A stretch of DNA of 5,875 nt from Chlorobiota bacterium (lineage in GTDB: Bacteria > Bacteroidota > Bacteroidia > Bacteroidales > JAADGE01). A model generated the notes under the pieces. It had not been told where the DNA came from and ran no database searches. It saw nothing but the letters and a program-made list of their open reading frames with translations. This document shows, in pieces, positions 1 to 5,875 of the stretch. How positions within the stretch are numbered: the first letter of the stretch is position 1; every line of letters begins with the position of its first letter. The position numbers and the translations under genes were made by a program. The stretch spans positions 1-5,875 of the forward strand of contig JAADEE010000054.1 in the NCBI GenBank assembly GCA_013153575.1, in the 5' to 3' direction.

Positions 1-21
1 AACAATTTGACTTTTTTGTTG

Positions 22-107
22 CGGAGAGAGAGGGATTCGAACCCCCGGTACCTTGTGGGTACAATAGTTTTCAAGACTACCGCATTCGACCACTCTGCCA
101 TCTCTCC
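22..107 (-). tRNA. tRNA-Ser (anticodon UGA)
   Basis: Read on the minus strand, this is a complete 86-nt class II tRNA. The acceptor stem GGAGAGA (107-101) pairs with TCTCTCC (29-23), followed by discriminator G at 22. The anticodon arm is GTAGT-CTTGAAA-ACTAT, with anticodon TGA at plus-strand 71-73, so it reads UCA and related serine codons. A long variable arm (GTACC-CACAA-GGTAC) is diagnostic of Ser/Leu/Tyr-type tRNAs, and with the UGA anticodon it specifies serine. The T arm is GGGGG-TTCGAAT-CCCTC with one G-T pair. CCA is not encoded (the next bases read CAA), so the 3' end must be added by CCA-adding enzyme, as is usual in Bacteroidota. A short plus-strand open frame across this region is only the tRNA read backwards. 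Confidence 0.97.
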
Positions 108-118
108 GAAAGCGGATG

Positions 119-126
119 CAAATATA
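119..126 (-). promoter_or_regulatory. Probable -7 element of the tRNA-Ser promoter
   Basis: On the minus strand this reads TATATTTG, an exact match to the Bacteroidota -7 consensus TAnnTTTG. It lies 11 bp before the tRNA 5' end, so transcription would begin only a few bases before the mature tRNA. The -33 region is T-rich without a clear TTG. The assignment rests on the consensus match and position only. Confidence 0.5.
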
Positions 127-244
127 AAAACTATATTTTTAAAAAAGAATATTTTTTTACTTTTTTTATTTATATGCTTAAAATTTTCTTTTATTCTTAT
201 TTAAGAATTAAAAAACAAATTAATTTATATAAGCTAAATTTTTA

Positions 245-252
245 TATATTTG
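245..252 (+). promoter_or_regulatory. Probable -7 element for the SUMF1-domain gene
   Basis: TATATTTG matches the Bacteroidota TAnnTTTG consensus exactly and ends 28 bp before the ATG at 281, leaving a short leader of roughly 20-25 nt. The -33 position holds only ATTT rather than TTG, so it is a half-match. No Shine-Dalgarno sequence precedes the start; the leader is A-rich, as is common in this phylum. Confidence 0.45.
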
Positions 253-280
253 TAAATACATTAAATTAAAAAATAAAATT

Positions 281-1087
281 ATGAAGAATACATTTTTTAC
301 ACTTTCATTTTTATTAATTATTACCTCTATTAATTCTCAAAATAAAATTCCAGAAATGGTTTTTGTAGAGGGTGGCATGTATAGAATGGGAATTAATGAA
401 AGTAAATATTATGATGAATTTCCTGATCATACTGTAAATTTAAATAGTTTTTATATTGGTAAATATGAAGTTACTGTTGAAGAATATATGGGATTTTGCA
501 GAACTGCAGGACTTGATATGCCGGAAGGAGAACCTAGAATGGCAGCAACTAATGTAAGTTGGGAAGAAGCAATACTTTATTGTAATTGGCTAAGTAGAAT
601 TGAACATTTACAAAGATGTTATAGAATAAACAGAGATGATAAAAAGAAAACATTTGTTGTAACATTTGATAAAAATGCTAATGGATATAGATTGCCAACT
701 GAAGCTGAATGGGAATATGCGGCAAGAGGTGGTGTAAATAGAAAACAATATGCATATAGTGGAAGTAATAATGCAAGTGAGGTTGCTTGGTTTGCAGGAA
801 CAAGTAATATGTTACATAATGTTGGTGAATTAAAACCTAATGATTTAGGAATTTATGATATGACCGGTAATGCTCAAGAGTGGTGCTTTGATGTTTATTT
901 AGAGAAATTTTATGAAAATAGTCCTAAAGATAATCCTGTTTGTGAAAAAGGATCTTTAAATAGAGTGAGTAGAGGAGGAAATTTTAATGACTATGAAAGT
1001 TCTTTAAGAATTACAAAAAGGTATTATAATACTCAAGATCATAAGGCTGAAACTATTGGTTTTAGAGTTGCTAAAAATAAAGAATAG
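281..1087 (+). CDS. Secreted SUMF1/formylglycine-generating-enzyme-fold protein lacking catalytic cysteines
   Basis: This 268-residue protein starts with a signal peptide (about residues 1-19, KN then FFTLSFLLIITSINS; likely cut before Gln20). No lipobox cysteine is present, so it is probably exported and soluble rather than a lipoprotein. The rest is one FGE-sulfatase (SUMF1) domain. It opens with FVEGGMYRMG (28-37). Next come NVSWEEAILYCNWLS (91-105), GYRLPTEAEWEYAARGG (135-151), GIYDMTGNAQEWC (190-202), RVSRGGNFND (228-237) and the closing IGFRVAK (259-265). True formylglycine-generating enzymes oxidise sulfatase cysteines using a paired C-x4-C shortly before the final GFR motif. Here that stretch (238-258) has no cysteine; the five cysteines (73, 101, 113, 202, 221) lie elsewhere. 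It is therefore probably a non-catalytic binding or structural member, comparable in fold to the GldJ/GldK gliding and type IX secretion proteins but shorter and not next to gld/por genes. No sulfatase is adjacent. The substrate or partner is unknown. Confidence 0.9.
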   Translation: MKNTFFTLSFLLIITSINSQNKIPEMVFVEGGMYRMGINESKYYDEFPDHTVNLNSFYIGKYEVTVEEYMGFCRTAGLDMPEGEPRMAATNVSWEEAILYCNWLSRIEHLQRCYRINRDDKKKTFVVTFDKNANGYRLPTEAEWEYAARGGVNRKQYAYSGSNNASEVAWFAGTSNMLHNVGELKPNDLGIYDMTGNAQEWCFDVYLEKFYENSPKDNPVCEKGSLNRVSRGGNFNDYESSLRITKRYYNTQDHKAETIGFRVAKNKE

Positions 1088-1118
1088 TATGTTATTATTT
1101 TTAAGATACTTAATGAGT

Positions 1119-1147
1119 AAAGTCGATTTTTTTAATCGACTTTTTTT
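1119..1147 (+). terminator. Rho-independent terminator after the SUMF1-domain gene
   Basis: A perfect 10-bp stem, AAAGTCGATT (1119-1128) and AATCGACTTT (1134-1143), closes a 5-base T loop and is followed by more T residues to 1147. The T run makes it a good plus-strand terminator. Because the stem is A-rich on its other arm, it may also stop the convergent minus-strand transcript, although the U tract in that direction is only three bases. Its right end touches the stop codon of the convergent gene (1146-1148). Confidence 0.85.
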
Positions 1148-2429
1148 ATGTTTTTTTCTTCTTTTTCTTAGCAGCAGGAAAAAGTATATTATTTAAAATT
1201 AGTCTATATCCGGGTGAATTTGGATGAAGTTTTAGTTCTGTTTTAGGATCTCCTACATAATGTCTGTAATCTTCGGGGTCATGTCCTCCATAAAAAGTCC
1301 AAGTTCCTTGCCCAAGTTCTCCATGTATATAACGAGCTTCATTTTGTGATTTTAGTTCACCCATTATAAGAACATTTGATTTTATGTAATCTTTTGTAAA
1401 TGCAGTTGTTTGCCCCATAAAACCATGTATTATTTTTGTATGATTTTGACAAAGCATTGTAGGTACAGGATCCCATTTTGCAGAAAAATCAAATAATGTA
1501 AAAAAGTCATTTTTTTCGTTTAAGCTTCTTCTTGTTTTATTTTGTGTAGCATCAATATTTGAAAATTCATATTCCATAGGATTTCTAACAAGTGTAAAAT
1601 CCTTAAATGCTAAAGTTTTTGAGAAATCAAGTTTTTCTTGGCAATTTGGGTCTGCAGGATCTCCATCAAACATAGACTCGCAAATGTCAGTATTTTCAGC
1701 TGCAAGAGCAATGTCGTAAGAGTCAGTTGCAGAGCACATTGCAAATAAAAAACCTCCACTAAAAACATATTCTTTAATTCGTTTTGCAACAAATAATTTT
1801 AGTTTTGAAACTTTATTAAAACCTAAAATTTGAGCATCTGCTTCTGCCTTTTTTTTTGCTTCTTTATACCAACTTGCATACCTGTAAGCTCCATAAAATT
1901 TTCCATATTGTCCTGTAAAGTCTTCATGATGCAAGTGTAACCAATCATATTTTGAAAGTTCTCCGTTTACAATTTCTTTATCATAAATTCTATCATATTT
2001 AATTTCTGCATAGGTAAGAACAAGAGTTACAGCATCATCCCAAGGTTGTTTTCCTTCGGGTGAATAAACTGCAATTTTGGGAGCTTTTTCTAATTTAATT
2101 TTGTCCATATTAACTTCTGGACTTGCAATACGGTTATATATTATTGAAAGTTCAGCATCGCTAATAACTTCATAACTAACCCCTCTTATTATACATTCAT
2201 CTGCAATGTCTTTTACATAATCGAATGTAAAACTTCCGCCTCTGTAATTTAAAAGCCAATTTGCTTCTAAACCATTTTGTAAAACCCAATATGTTATGCC
2301 ATAGGCTTTTAGGTGGTTTTTCTGACTTTCGTCCATAGGTATTAAAATTGCATTTCCTAATATTTTATTTGAATAAAATATAGAAACTAAAAACAATAAA
2401 AAGATAATTATTTTTTTTTGTGCAATCAT
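1146..2429 (-). CDS. Secreted conserved Bacteroidota protein of the family often labelled 'asparagine synthetase B'
   Basis: This 427-residue protein has an N-terminal signal or anchor (KK then IIIFLLFLVSIFYS, about 5-20; cleavage plausible near residue 25). The mature start, ILIPMDESQKNHLKAYGI (28-45), and WLLNYRGGSF (58-67) match, from memory, a Bacteroidota family that carries the name 'asparagine synthetase B'. The sequence does not support that name: there is no Cys2 glutaminase nucleophile, no SGGxDS ATP-pyrophosphatase loop, and it is an exported protein. Instead, GGFLFAMCSATDS (225-237) resembles the nucleophile elbow of class I amidotransferase-like folds with Cys232 at the turn. YGGHDPEDYRHYVGDP (380-395) and LHLHHEDF (164-171) are other conserved-looking acidic/histidine motifs. 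It ends in six lysines. The gene begins 11 bp after the dnaB stop on the same strand, so co-transcription is likely. No Shine-Dalgarno sequence is seen. An unknown periplasmic or outer-envelope hydrolase or binding protein is the safest description; the enzyme activity is inference. Confidence 0.8.
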   Translation of the reverse strand: MIAQKKIIIFLLFLVSIFYSNKILGNAILIPMDESQKNHLKAYGITYWVLQNGLEANWLLNYRGGSFTFDYVKDIADECIIRGVSYEVISDAELSIIYNRIASPEVNMDKIKLEKAPKIAVYSPEGKQPWDDAVTLVLTYAEIKYDRIYDKEIVNGELSKYDWLHLHHEDFTGQYGKFYGAYRYASWYKEAKKKAEADAQILGFNKVSKLKLFVAKRIKEYVFSGGFLFAMCSATDSYDIALAAENTDICESMFDGDPADPNCQEKLDFSKTLAFKDFTLVRNPMEYEFSNIDATQNKTRRSLNEKNDFFTLFDFSAKWDPVPTMLCQNHTKIIHGFMGQTTAFTKDYIKSNVLIMGELKSQNEARYIHGELGQGTWTFYGGHDPEDYRHYVGDPKTELKLHPNSPGYRLILNNILFPAAKKKKKKT

Positions 2430-2440
2430 AATTTTATTTT

Positions 2441-3994
2441 TTAAAACGGAGCATCTTCAAAGTTATTATTGTCAAATGCATTATTTGGACCTAAATCATC
2501 GTCGAAGAATCCATCATCAATATCACTATTATTAATTTTAGATTCAAATGTTGCAACATTTCCATTGCTTGTTATATCTTCTAAAGGTGAAATAAAACTG
2601 TCATTATAATCTTCAAATCTGGCAAATTCTTCTCTAAAGCGAAGTTGAACATCTGTAACAGCACCGTTTCTGTGTTTTGCAATTATTAATTCAGCCATTC
2701 CTTTTGTAGAATTGCCATTTTCATCTTCGAGCATTCCCATTTTTTCAGGTCGGTGAATGAACATAACAATATCGGCATCTTGCTCGATTGCTCCGGATTC
2801 TCTAAGGTCTGAAAGTTGAGGTCTTTTATTACCCGAACGCATTTCAACTGAACGGTTTAGCTGAGATAATGCAATAATCGGTAAGTTTAATTCTTTAGCA
2901 ATTGCTTTTAATCCTCTTGAAATTGTACTAACTTCTTGTTCTCTGTTTCCTTTTGTTTCTTTAGGTCCTGTCATTAATTGAAGGTAATCAATAATAACAA
3001 GGTCAATATTTTCGCGAGTTTTTAATTTTCGGCATTTTGAGCGTAATTCAAAAAGACTTATTGCAGGAGTATCATCAATAAAAAGTTTTGCTTTTTCAAG
3101 ATTTGTAATTTTATGTTCTAATTGTTGCCATTCATAATCTTTTAAGTTACCACTTCTTAGTTTTTCACTTCCAAGTTCTGTTTCAGAAGATATTAATCTT
3201 GTAACAAGCTGAACTGCTGACATTTCTAATGAGAAAAAAGCAACTGATTTTCCATGATTTACAGTCATATTTCTTGACATTGAAAGAACAAATGCTGTTT
3301 TACCCATTGAAGGACGTGCTGCAAGAATAACCATATCTGAATTTTGCCAACCTGATGTTATTCTGTCTAAACTTGAAAAACCTGAAGGAACTCCACTTAA
3401 ACCATCTTCTCTGTTTTTTGCATCTTCAATTTGTTGTATGGCTTCATCAAGTACGTGTTCCATTTTTACAGCGTCTTTTTTTACACTGCCTAAGGCTAAA
3501 TCAAACATTTGTTGTTGTGAAAATTCAAGCAAATCATCAACATCTTCAGAGTCGTCATATGCTTTTGCTTGTATTTCTGAACTTACGCGAATAAGCTCTC
3601 TTTGTATATATTTTTCGGCAATAATTTTTGAATGGTATTCAATATGTGCCGAAGAACCAATTCTTTGAGACAGGCTAACAACAAAACCCGGTCCTCCAAC
3701 TTCTTCTAGTGTGCCATTTTTTTTAAGTTTATCAATAACAGTATGGTAATCAATGGGTTGGTGGTTTGTTGAAAGGTCTTGTATTGCTTGAAAAATTTTT
3801 TGATGTTCAGGTTTATAAAAACTTTCAGGTGTTAAAATATCAAGTACAACAATATCTTTACCTCTTTCTAAAAGAAGAGCTCCTAAAACATCCATTTCAA
3901 TTTCAGGTGCTTGTGGTGGAAGTTGCCCTAATTGATTATTAATTTCTAAAGCTGTATTTTTTTTATAATATGATTTTCCTGTTTGTTTTGCCAT
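2441..3994 (-). CDS. dnaB: Replicative DNA helicase DnaB
   Basis: The 517-residue product is the hexameric 5'-3' helicase that unwinds DNA at the replication fork and recruits primase. The N-terminal primase-interacting helical domain covers about 25-170 (PPQAPEIEMDVLGALL near 26-41). A linker helix leads to the RecA-like domain from about 200 (SGVPSGFSSLDRITSGW, 200-216). Walker A is AARPSMGKTAF (225-235, Lys232), with FFSLEMS at 253-259 and Walker B DLVIIDYLQLM (331-341, Asp336). Next are LPIIALSQLNR (371-381) and RPQLSDLRESGAIEQDAD (391-408). IIAKHRNGAV (437-446) carries the expected arginine finger Arg442. No intein interrupts it. An acidic, Asn/Asp-rich tail (about 465-517) follows the folded domain and ends in FEDAPF. 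The start is well placed because the N-terminal extension before PPQAPE is of normal length. The gene lies downstream of a terminator that follows accA, so it probably has its own promoter. Confidence 0.98.
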   Translation of the reverse strand: MAKQTGKSYYKKNTALEINNQLGQLPPQAPEIEMDVLGALLLERGKDIVVLDILTPESFYKPEHQKIFQAIQDLSTNHQPIDYHTVIDKLKKNGTLEEVGGPGFVVSLSQRIGSSAHIEYHSKIIAEKYIQRELIRVSSEIQAKAYDDSEDVDDLLEFSQQQMFDLALGSVKKDAVKMEHVLDEAIQQIEDAKNREDGLSGVPSGFSSLDRITSGWQNSDMVILAARPSMGKTAFVLSMSRNMTVNHGKSVAFFSLEMSAVQLVTRLISSETELGSEKLRSGNLKDYEWQQLEHKITNLEKAKLFIDDTPAISLFELRSKCRKLKTRENIDLVIIDYLQLMTGPKETKGNREQEVSTISRGLKAIAKELNLPIIALSQLNRSVEMRSGNKRPQLSDLRESGAIEQDADIVMFIHRPEKMGMLEDENGNSTKGMAELIIAKHRNGAVTDVQLRFREEFARFEDYNDSFISPLEDITSNGNVATFESKINNSDIDDGFFDDDLGPNNAFDNNNFEDAPF

Positions 3995-4017
3995 TTTATT
4001 TAGTCGTGCTTTTGGTT

Positions 4018-4049
4018 AAAAATAGAGACAGCCTTTTGGACTGTCTCTA
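4018..4049 (-). terminator. Rho-independent terminator after accA
   Basis: On the plus strand TAGAGACAG (4023-4031) pairs with CTGTCTCTA (4041-4049); an inner CC/GG pair closes a TTTT loop with one bulged A. Read on the minus strand, the hairpin is followed by five T residues (4022-4018), so it terminates accA transcription 26 bp after its stop. The opposite side is not T-rich, so the terminator is directional. The only dnaB promoter candidate I see, the near-consensus TATTTTTA on the minus strand at 4024-4017 (last base differs from TAnnTTTG), overlaps its T tract. Confidence 0.85.
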
Positions 4050-4074
4050 CTATAACTAAATGTATATCAGAATA

Positions 4075-5031
4075 TTAATTTTCATTGTAAACTCCAATAT
4101 TTACAAATTTATCCATTCTTTTATTAATTCTTTCAATTGGATCTAACTTTTTAAGTTCAGAAATTTCTTTTATAAGAGTTTCTTTTAAAGTTTTATACAT
4201 TTCTTCAGGATTTACATGAGCTCCTCCAAGAGGTTCTTTTATAATTCCATCAATTAAACCATTTGAAAGCATATCATCGGAAGTTAATTTTAAAGCATTT
4301 GCAGCTTTTTCTTTATGCTCCCAACTTCTCCATAAAATTGAAGAACAAGATTCAGGTGAAATAACAGAATACCAAGTGTTTTCAAGCATTAAAACTCTAT
4401 CTCCAACACCAATTCCTATTGCTCCGCCTGATGCACCTTCTCCAATAATTACACAAACAACCGGAACTTTAAGACGAAACATTTCATAAATATTTCTTGC
4501 AATAGCTTCTCCTTGTCCTCTTTCTTCAGCTTCTAAACCAGGGTATGCTCCGGGAGTGTCAATAAGAGTTACAATGGGTTTGTTAAACTTTTCGGCAAGT
4601 TTCATTAGGCGTAAAGCCTTACGGTATCCTTCAGGGTTTGCCATTCCAAAGTTACGGTATTGCCTGCTTTTTGTGTCAAAACCTTTTTGTTGCCCTATGA
4701 ACATAACAGTTTCACCATTTAAGGTTCCAAACCCACCAACCATAGCTTTATCATCTTTTACACCTCTATCTCCATGTAATTCAATAAAATCTCCACCTGT
4801 CATGTAATTAATGTATGATAGCGTATATGGTCTTTCAGGATGACGCGAAACTTGTACACGTTGCCAAGGAGTAAGATTTGAATATATCTCTTTTGTGGTT
4901 TCTTTTATTTTATTTTCTAAATCTTTAATTGTTGTGCTAACATCAACTCCTGATTGCTCACCTATTTCTTTTGCTTTTTCTAATTGTTCCTGAAGTTTGC
5001 CGATAGGTTCTTCAAAATCAAGTAAAATCAT
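4075..5031 (-). CDS. accA: Acetyl-CoA carboxylase carboxyltransferase subunit alpha
   Basis: The 318-residue product is the alpha half of the cytosolic carboxyltransferase that, with AccD, transfers CO2 from biotin-AccB to acetyl-CoA to make malonyl-CoA, the committed step of fatty acid synthesis. The length is that of standard AccA. An N-terminal coiled region (about 8-50, [19 protein letters not shown] near its start) precedes [12 protein letters not shown] (63-74). The crotonase-like core follows: [11 protein letters not shown] (80-90), [17 protein letters not shown] (157-173), the oxyanion-hole glycine segment [15 protein letters not shown] (197-211) and SVISPE (222-227). AccA has no zinc finger (that is in AccD), and none is present. 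AccD, AccB and AccC are not in this window. The ATG start gives the canonical LLDFE-type N-terminus; it is preceded by an A-rich AAAAAGAT stretch rather than a true Shine-Dalgarno. It is transcribed divergently from ispE and separated from dnaB by a terminator. Confidence 0.98.
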   Translation of the reverse strand: MILLDFEEPIGKLQEQLEKAKEIGEQSGVDVSTTIKDLENKIKETTKEIYSNLTPWQRVQVSRHPERPYTLSYINYMTGGDFIELHGDRGVKDDKAMVGGFGTLNGETVMFIGQQKGFDTKSRQYRNFGMANPEGYRKALRLMKLAEKFNKPIVTLIDTPGAYPGLEAEERGQGEAIARNIYEMFRLKVPVVCVIIGEGASGGAIGIGVGDRVLMLENTWYSVISPESCSSILWRSWEHKEKAANALKLTSDDMLSNGLIDGIIKEPLGGAHVNPEEMYKTLKETLIKEISELKKLDPIERINKRMDKFVNIGVYNEN

Positions 5032-5178
5032 ATCTTTTTAGTTTTTATGTTGAGTTTGTAAATTTAGTAATTATATTTGAAGTTTTATGAGCAAAAAGTT
5101 GTTAAAGATTTTAACACTTATATAATTGCCTGAATTATTGTTTATTACGATTGTTTTTTGTTAGAAAAAAATATTATT
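5032..5178. other. Divergent accA/ispE intergenic region
   Basis: This 147-bp AT-rich spacer must hold the promoters of both accA (minus) and ispE (plus). The plus-strand promoter at 5050-5079 is convincing; the minus-strand one is not. I see no riboswitch-like fold, long hairpin or small coding frame here. No fatty-acid regulator operator could be recognised by eye. Confidence 0.55.
5050..5079 (+). promoter_or_regulatory. Probable ispE promoter (Bacteroidota type)
   Basis: TTG (5050-5052) is separated by 19 bp from TATATTTG (5072-5079), matching the Bacteroidota TTTG/TAnnTTTG promoter pattern in both boxes and spacing. Transcription would begin near 5085, giving a leader of about 90 nt before the ATG at 5179. 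A weaker second candidate lies closer, TTG 5126-5128 with TACGATTG 5146-5153 (one mismatch, 17-bp spacer). On the minus strand, for accA, I see only imperfect matches such as TAAATTTA (5066-5059). Confidence 0.6.
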
Positions 5179-5875
5179 ATGCTTGTTTTTCCTAATACTA
5201 AAATAAATATAGGTTTAAATATTACAGAAAAAAGAAAAGATGGTTTTCATAATCTGGAAACTATTTTTTATCCTATTGAGCTTTCTGATGTTCTTGAATT
5301 TGTTGAAACTAATGAAGAAACTGAGTTTTATAGCTCAGGAATAAAGATTGATGTTTCAGAAAAAGATAATTTAGTATTAAAAGCATATAAACTTTTGCAG
5401 AATGATTATAAAATTCCAAATTTAAAAATACATCTTCATAAAAATGTGCCTTTGGGTGCCGGATTAGGTGGTGGTTCTGCTGATGCAAGTTATATGTTAA
5501 GTTCTTTAAATGAATATTTTAATTTAGGAATTTCAGAAAAAAAACTTATTAATTATGCTCAAAAATTAGGAAGTGATTGTCCTTTCTTTATAAAAAACAA
5601 ACCAACTTTTGCAGAAGGAACAGGAAATATATTTTCTGATATTGATTTAGATTTAAACTCTTATTTCATTATTCTTGTAAAACCAAATATTCATGTAAGT
5701 ACGAAAGATGCTTTTTCAAATATAAAACCTTTAAAACCAAATATTTCTTTGAATGAATTAATAAAACGTCCTGTAAAAGAATGGAAAGGTTTGATTATTA
5801 ATGATTTTGAGAATTCAGTTTTTAAACTTTATCCTGAAATTAATAGAATAAAAGACACCTTATATAATATGGGGG
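5179..5875 (+). CDS. ispE: 4-diphosphocytidyl-2-C-methyl-D-erythritol kinase, 3' end beyond the window
   Basis: This open frame runs from the ATG at 5179 to the window edge without a stop, giving 232 complete codons of a protein usually about 265-285 residues long, so roughly the last 40 residues are missing. It is the GHMP kinase that phosphorylates CDP-methylerythritol at the 2-hydroxyl, the fourth step of the MEP isoprenoid pathway, in the cytoplasm. FPNTKINIGLNI (4-15) carries the conserved Lys8. The ATP-binding glycine-rich motif is PLGAGLGGGSADAS (91-104). KLGSDCPFF (129-137) carries the expected catalytic Asp133. FAEGTGN (144-150) and NDFENSVFKLYPEI (208-221) are also typical, and the frame breaks off in YNMG (229-232), just where the C-terminal glycine motif should begin. 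The product indicates the MEP rather than the mevalonate route. No Shine-Dalgarno sequence is seen; the bases before the ATG are A/T only. Confidence 0.95.
   Translation, partial: MLVFPNTKINIGLNITEKRKDGFHNLETIFYPIELSDVLEFVETNEETEFYSSGIKIDVSEKDNLVLKAYKLLQNDYKIPNLKIHLHKNVPLGAGLGGGSADASYMLSSLNEYFNLGISEKKLINYAQKLGSDCPFFIKNKPTFAEGTGNIFSDIDLDLNSYFIILVKPNIHVSTKDAFSNIKPLKPNISLNELIKRPVKEWKGLIINDFENSVFKLYPEINRIKDTLYNMG

Larger units (their letters stand above)
108..280. other. AT-rich divergent intergenic spacer
   Basis: This 173-bp spacer separates the minus-strand tRNA from the plus-strand secreted-protein gene. It is almost entirely A and T, has no credible coding frame, and contains one consensus -7 box facing each way (119-126 minus, 245-252 plus). 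I see no convincing long hairpin or repeat in it. Confidence 0.6.

Noticed and set aside
1..21. Possible terminator after the tRNA (AACAA...TTGTT)
   Set aside because: Only five A/T-rich pairs around a ten-base loop, and it is cut by the window edge; too weak to call.
7..204. Plus-strand open frame of 65 codons at the left edge
   Set aside because: Its first half is the antisense of the tRNA-Ser gene and the second half is low-complexity AT-rich spacer; no start signal or recognisable domain.
172..233. Inverted match GCTTA...TAAGC in the left spacer
   Set aside because: Five base pairs separated by about fifty AT-rich bases is expected by chance.
1610..1792. Minus-strand 60-codon open frame in another frame of the secreted-protein gene
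   Set aside because: Fully inside a well-supported gene on the same strand; leucine-rich by chance, no independent start signal.
3355..3668. Two overlapping plus-strand open frames inside dnaB
   Set aside because: They lie antisense to the highly conserved dnaB reading frame and have the composition expected from the opposite strand of that gene.
4556..4807. Plus-strand open frame of 83 codons inside accA
   Set aside because: Antisense shadow of conserved accA codons, with no promoter or start context.
1..5875. Mobile element, CRISPR array, toxin-antitoxin or defence system
   Set aside because: No transposase, terminal inverted repeats, regularly spaced repeats or small paired toxin-like genes are visible; the gene content is core housekeeping plus two exported proteins.

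Overview
The window looks like ordinary chromosomal DNA from an AT-rich member of the Bacteroidota. It resembles Flavobacteriia or a low-GC Bacteroidales/Marinilabiliales-type lineage; the exact taxon cannot be fixed by eye. The evidence is the very AT-rich intergenic DNA, the lack of strong Shine-Dalgarno sequences before every start, copies of the Bacteroidota -7 promoter element (TAnnTTTG) upstream of genes, a tRNA gene without encoded CCA, and protein families typical of the phylum.

Layout from left to right. A tRNA-Ser(UGA) gene lies on the minus strand at the left edge (22-107). After an AT-rich spacer comes a plus-strand gene (281-1087) for a small secreted protein with the formylglycine-generating-enzyme (SUMF1) fold but without the catalytic cysteines. 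It ends at a strong hairpin terminator, which also separates it from a convergent minus-strand block. Read in the direction of transcription (right to left), that block holds accA (acetyl-CoA carboxylase carboxyltransferase alpha), a hairpin terminator, dnaB (replicative helicase), and, 11 bp after dnaB, a gene for a secreted protein of the Bacteroidota family that databases often label 'asparagine synthetase B'. A divergent spacer at 5032-5178 carries a well-spaced Bacteroidota promoter for ispE on the plus strand. ispE (CDP-ME kinase of the MEP isoprenoid pathway) starts at 5179 and runs off the right edge.

The identified genes are housekeeping: fatty acid synthesis (accA), chromosome replication (dnaB), isoprenoid synthesis (ispE) and translation (tRNA-Ser). 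They share no single pathway. The two secreted proteins are the least understood parts. I see no mobile element, CRISPR array, toxin-antitoxin pair or defence system, and no clear undescribed multi-gene system. The observations most worth following up are the secreted amidotransferase-like protein coupled to dnaB, the SSB-like last residues of DnaB, and the cysteine-less SUMF1 protein.
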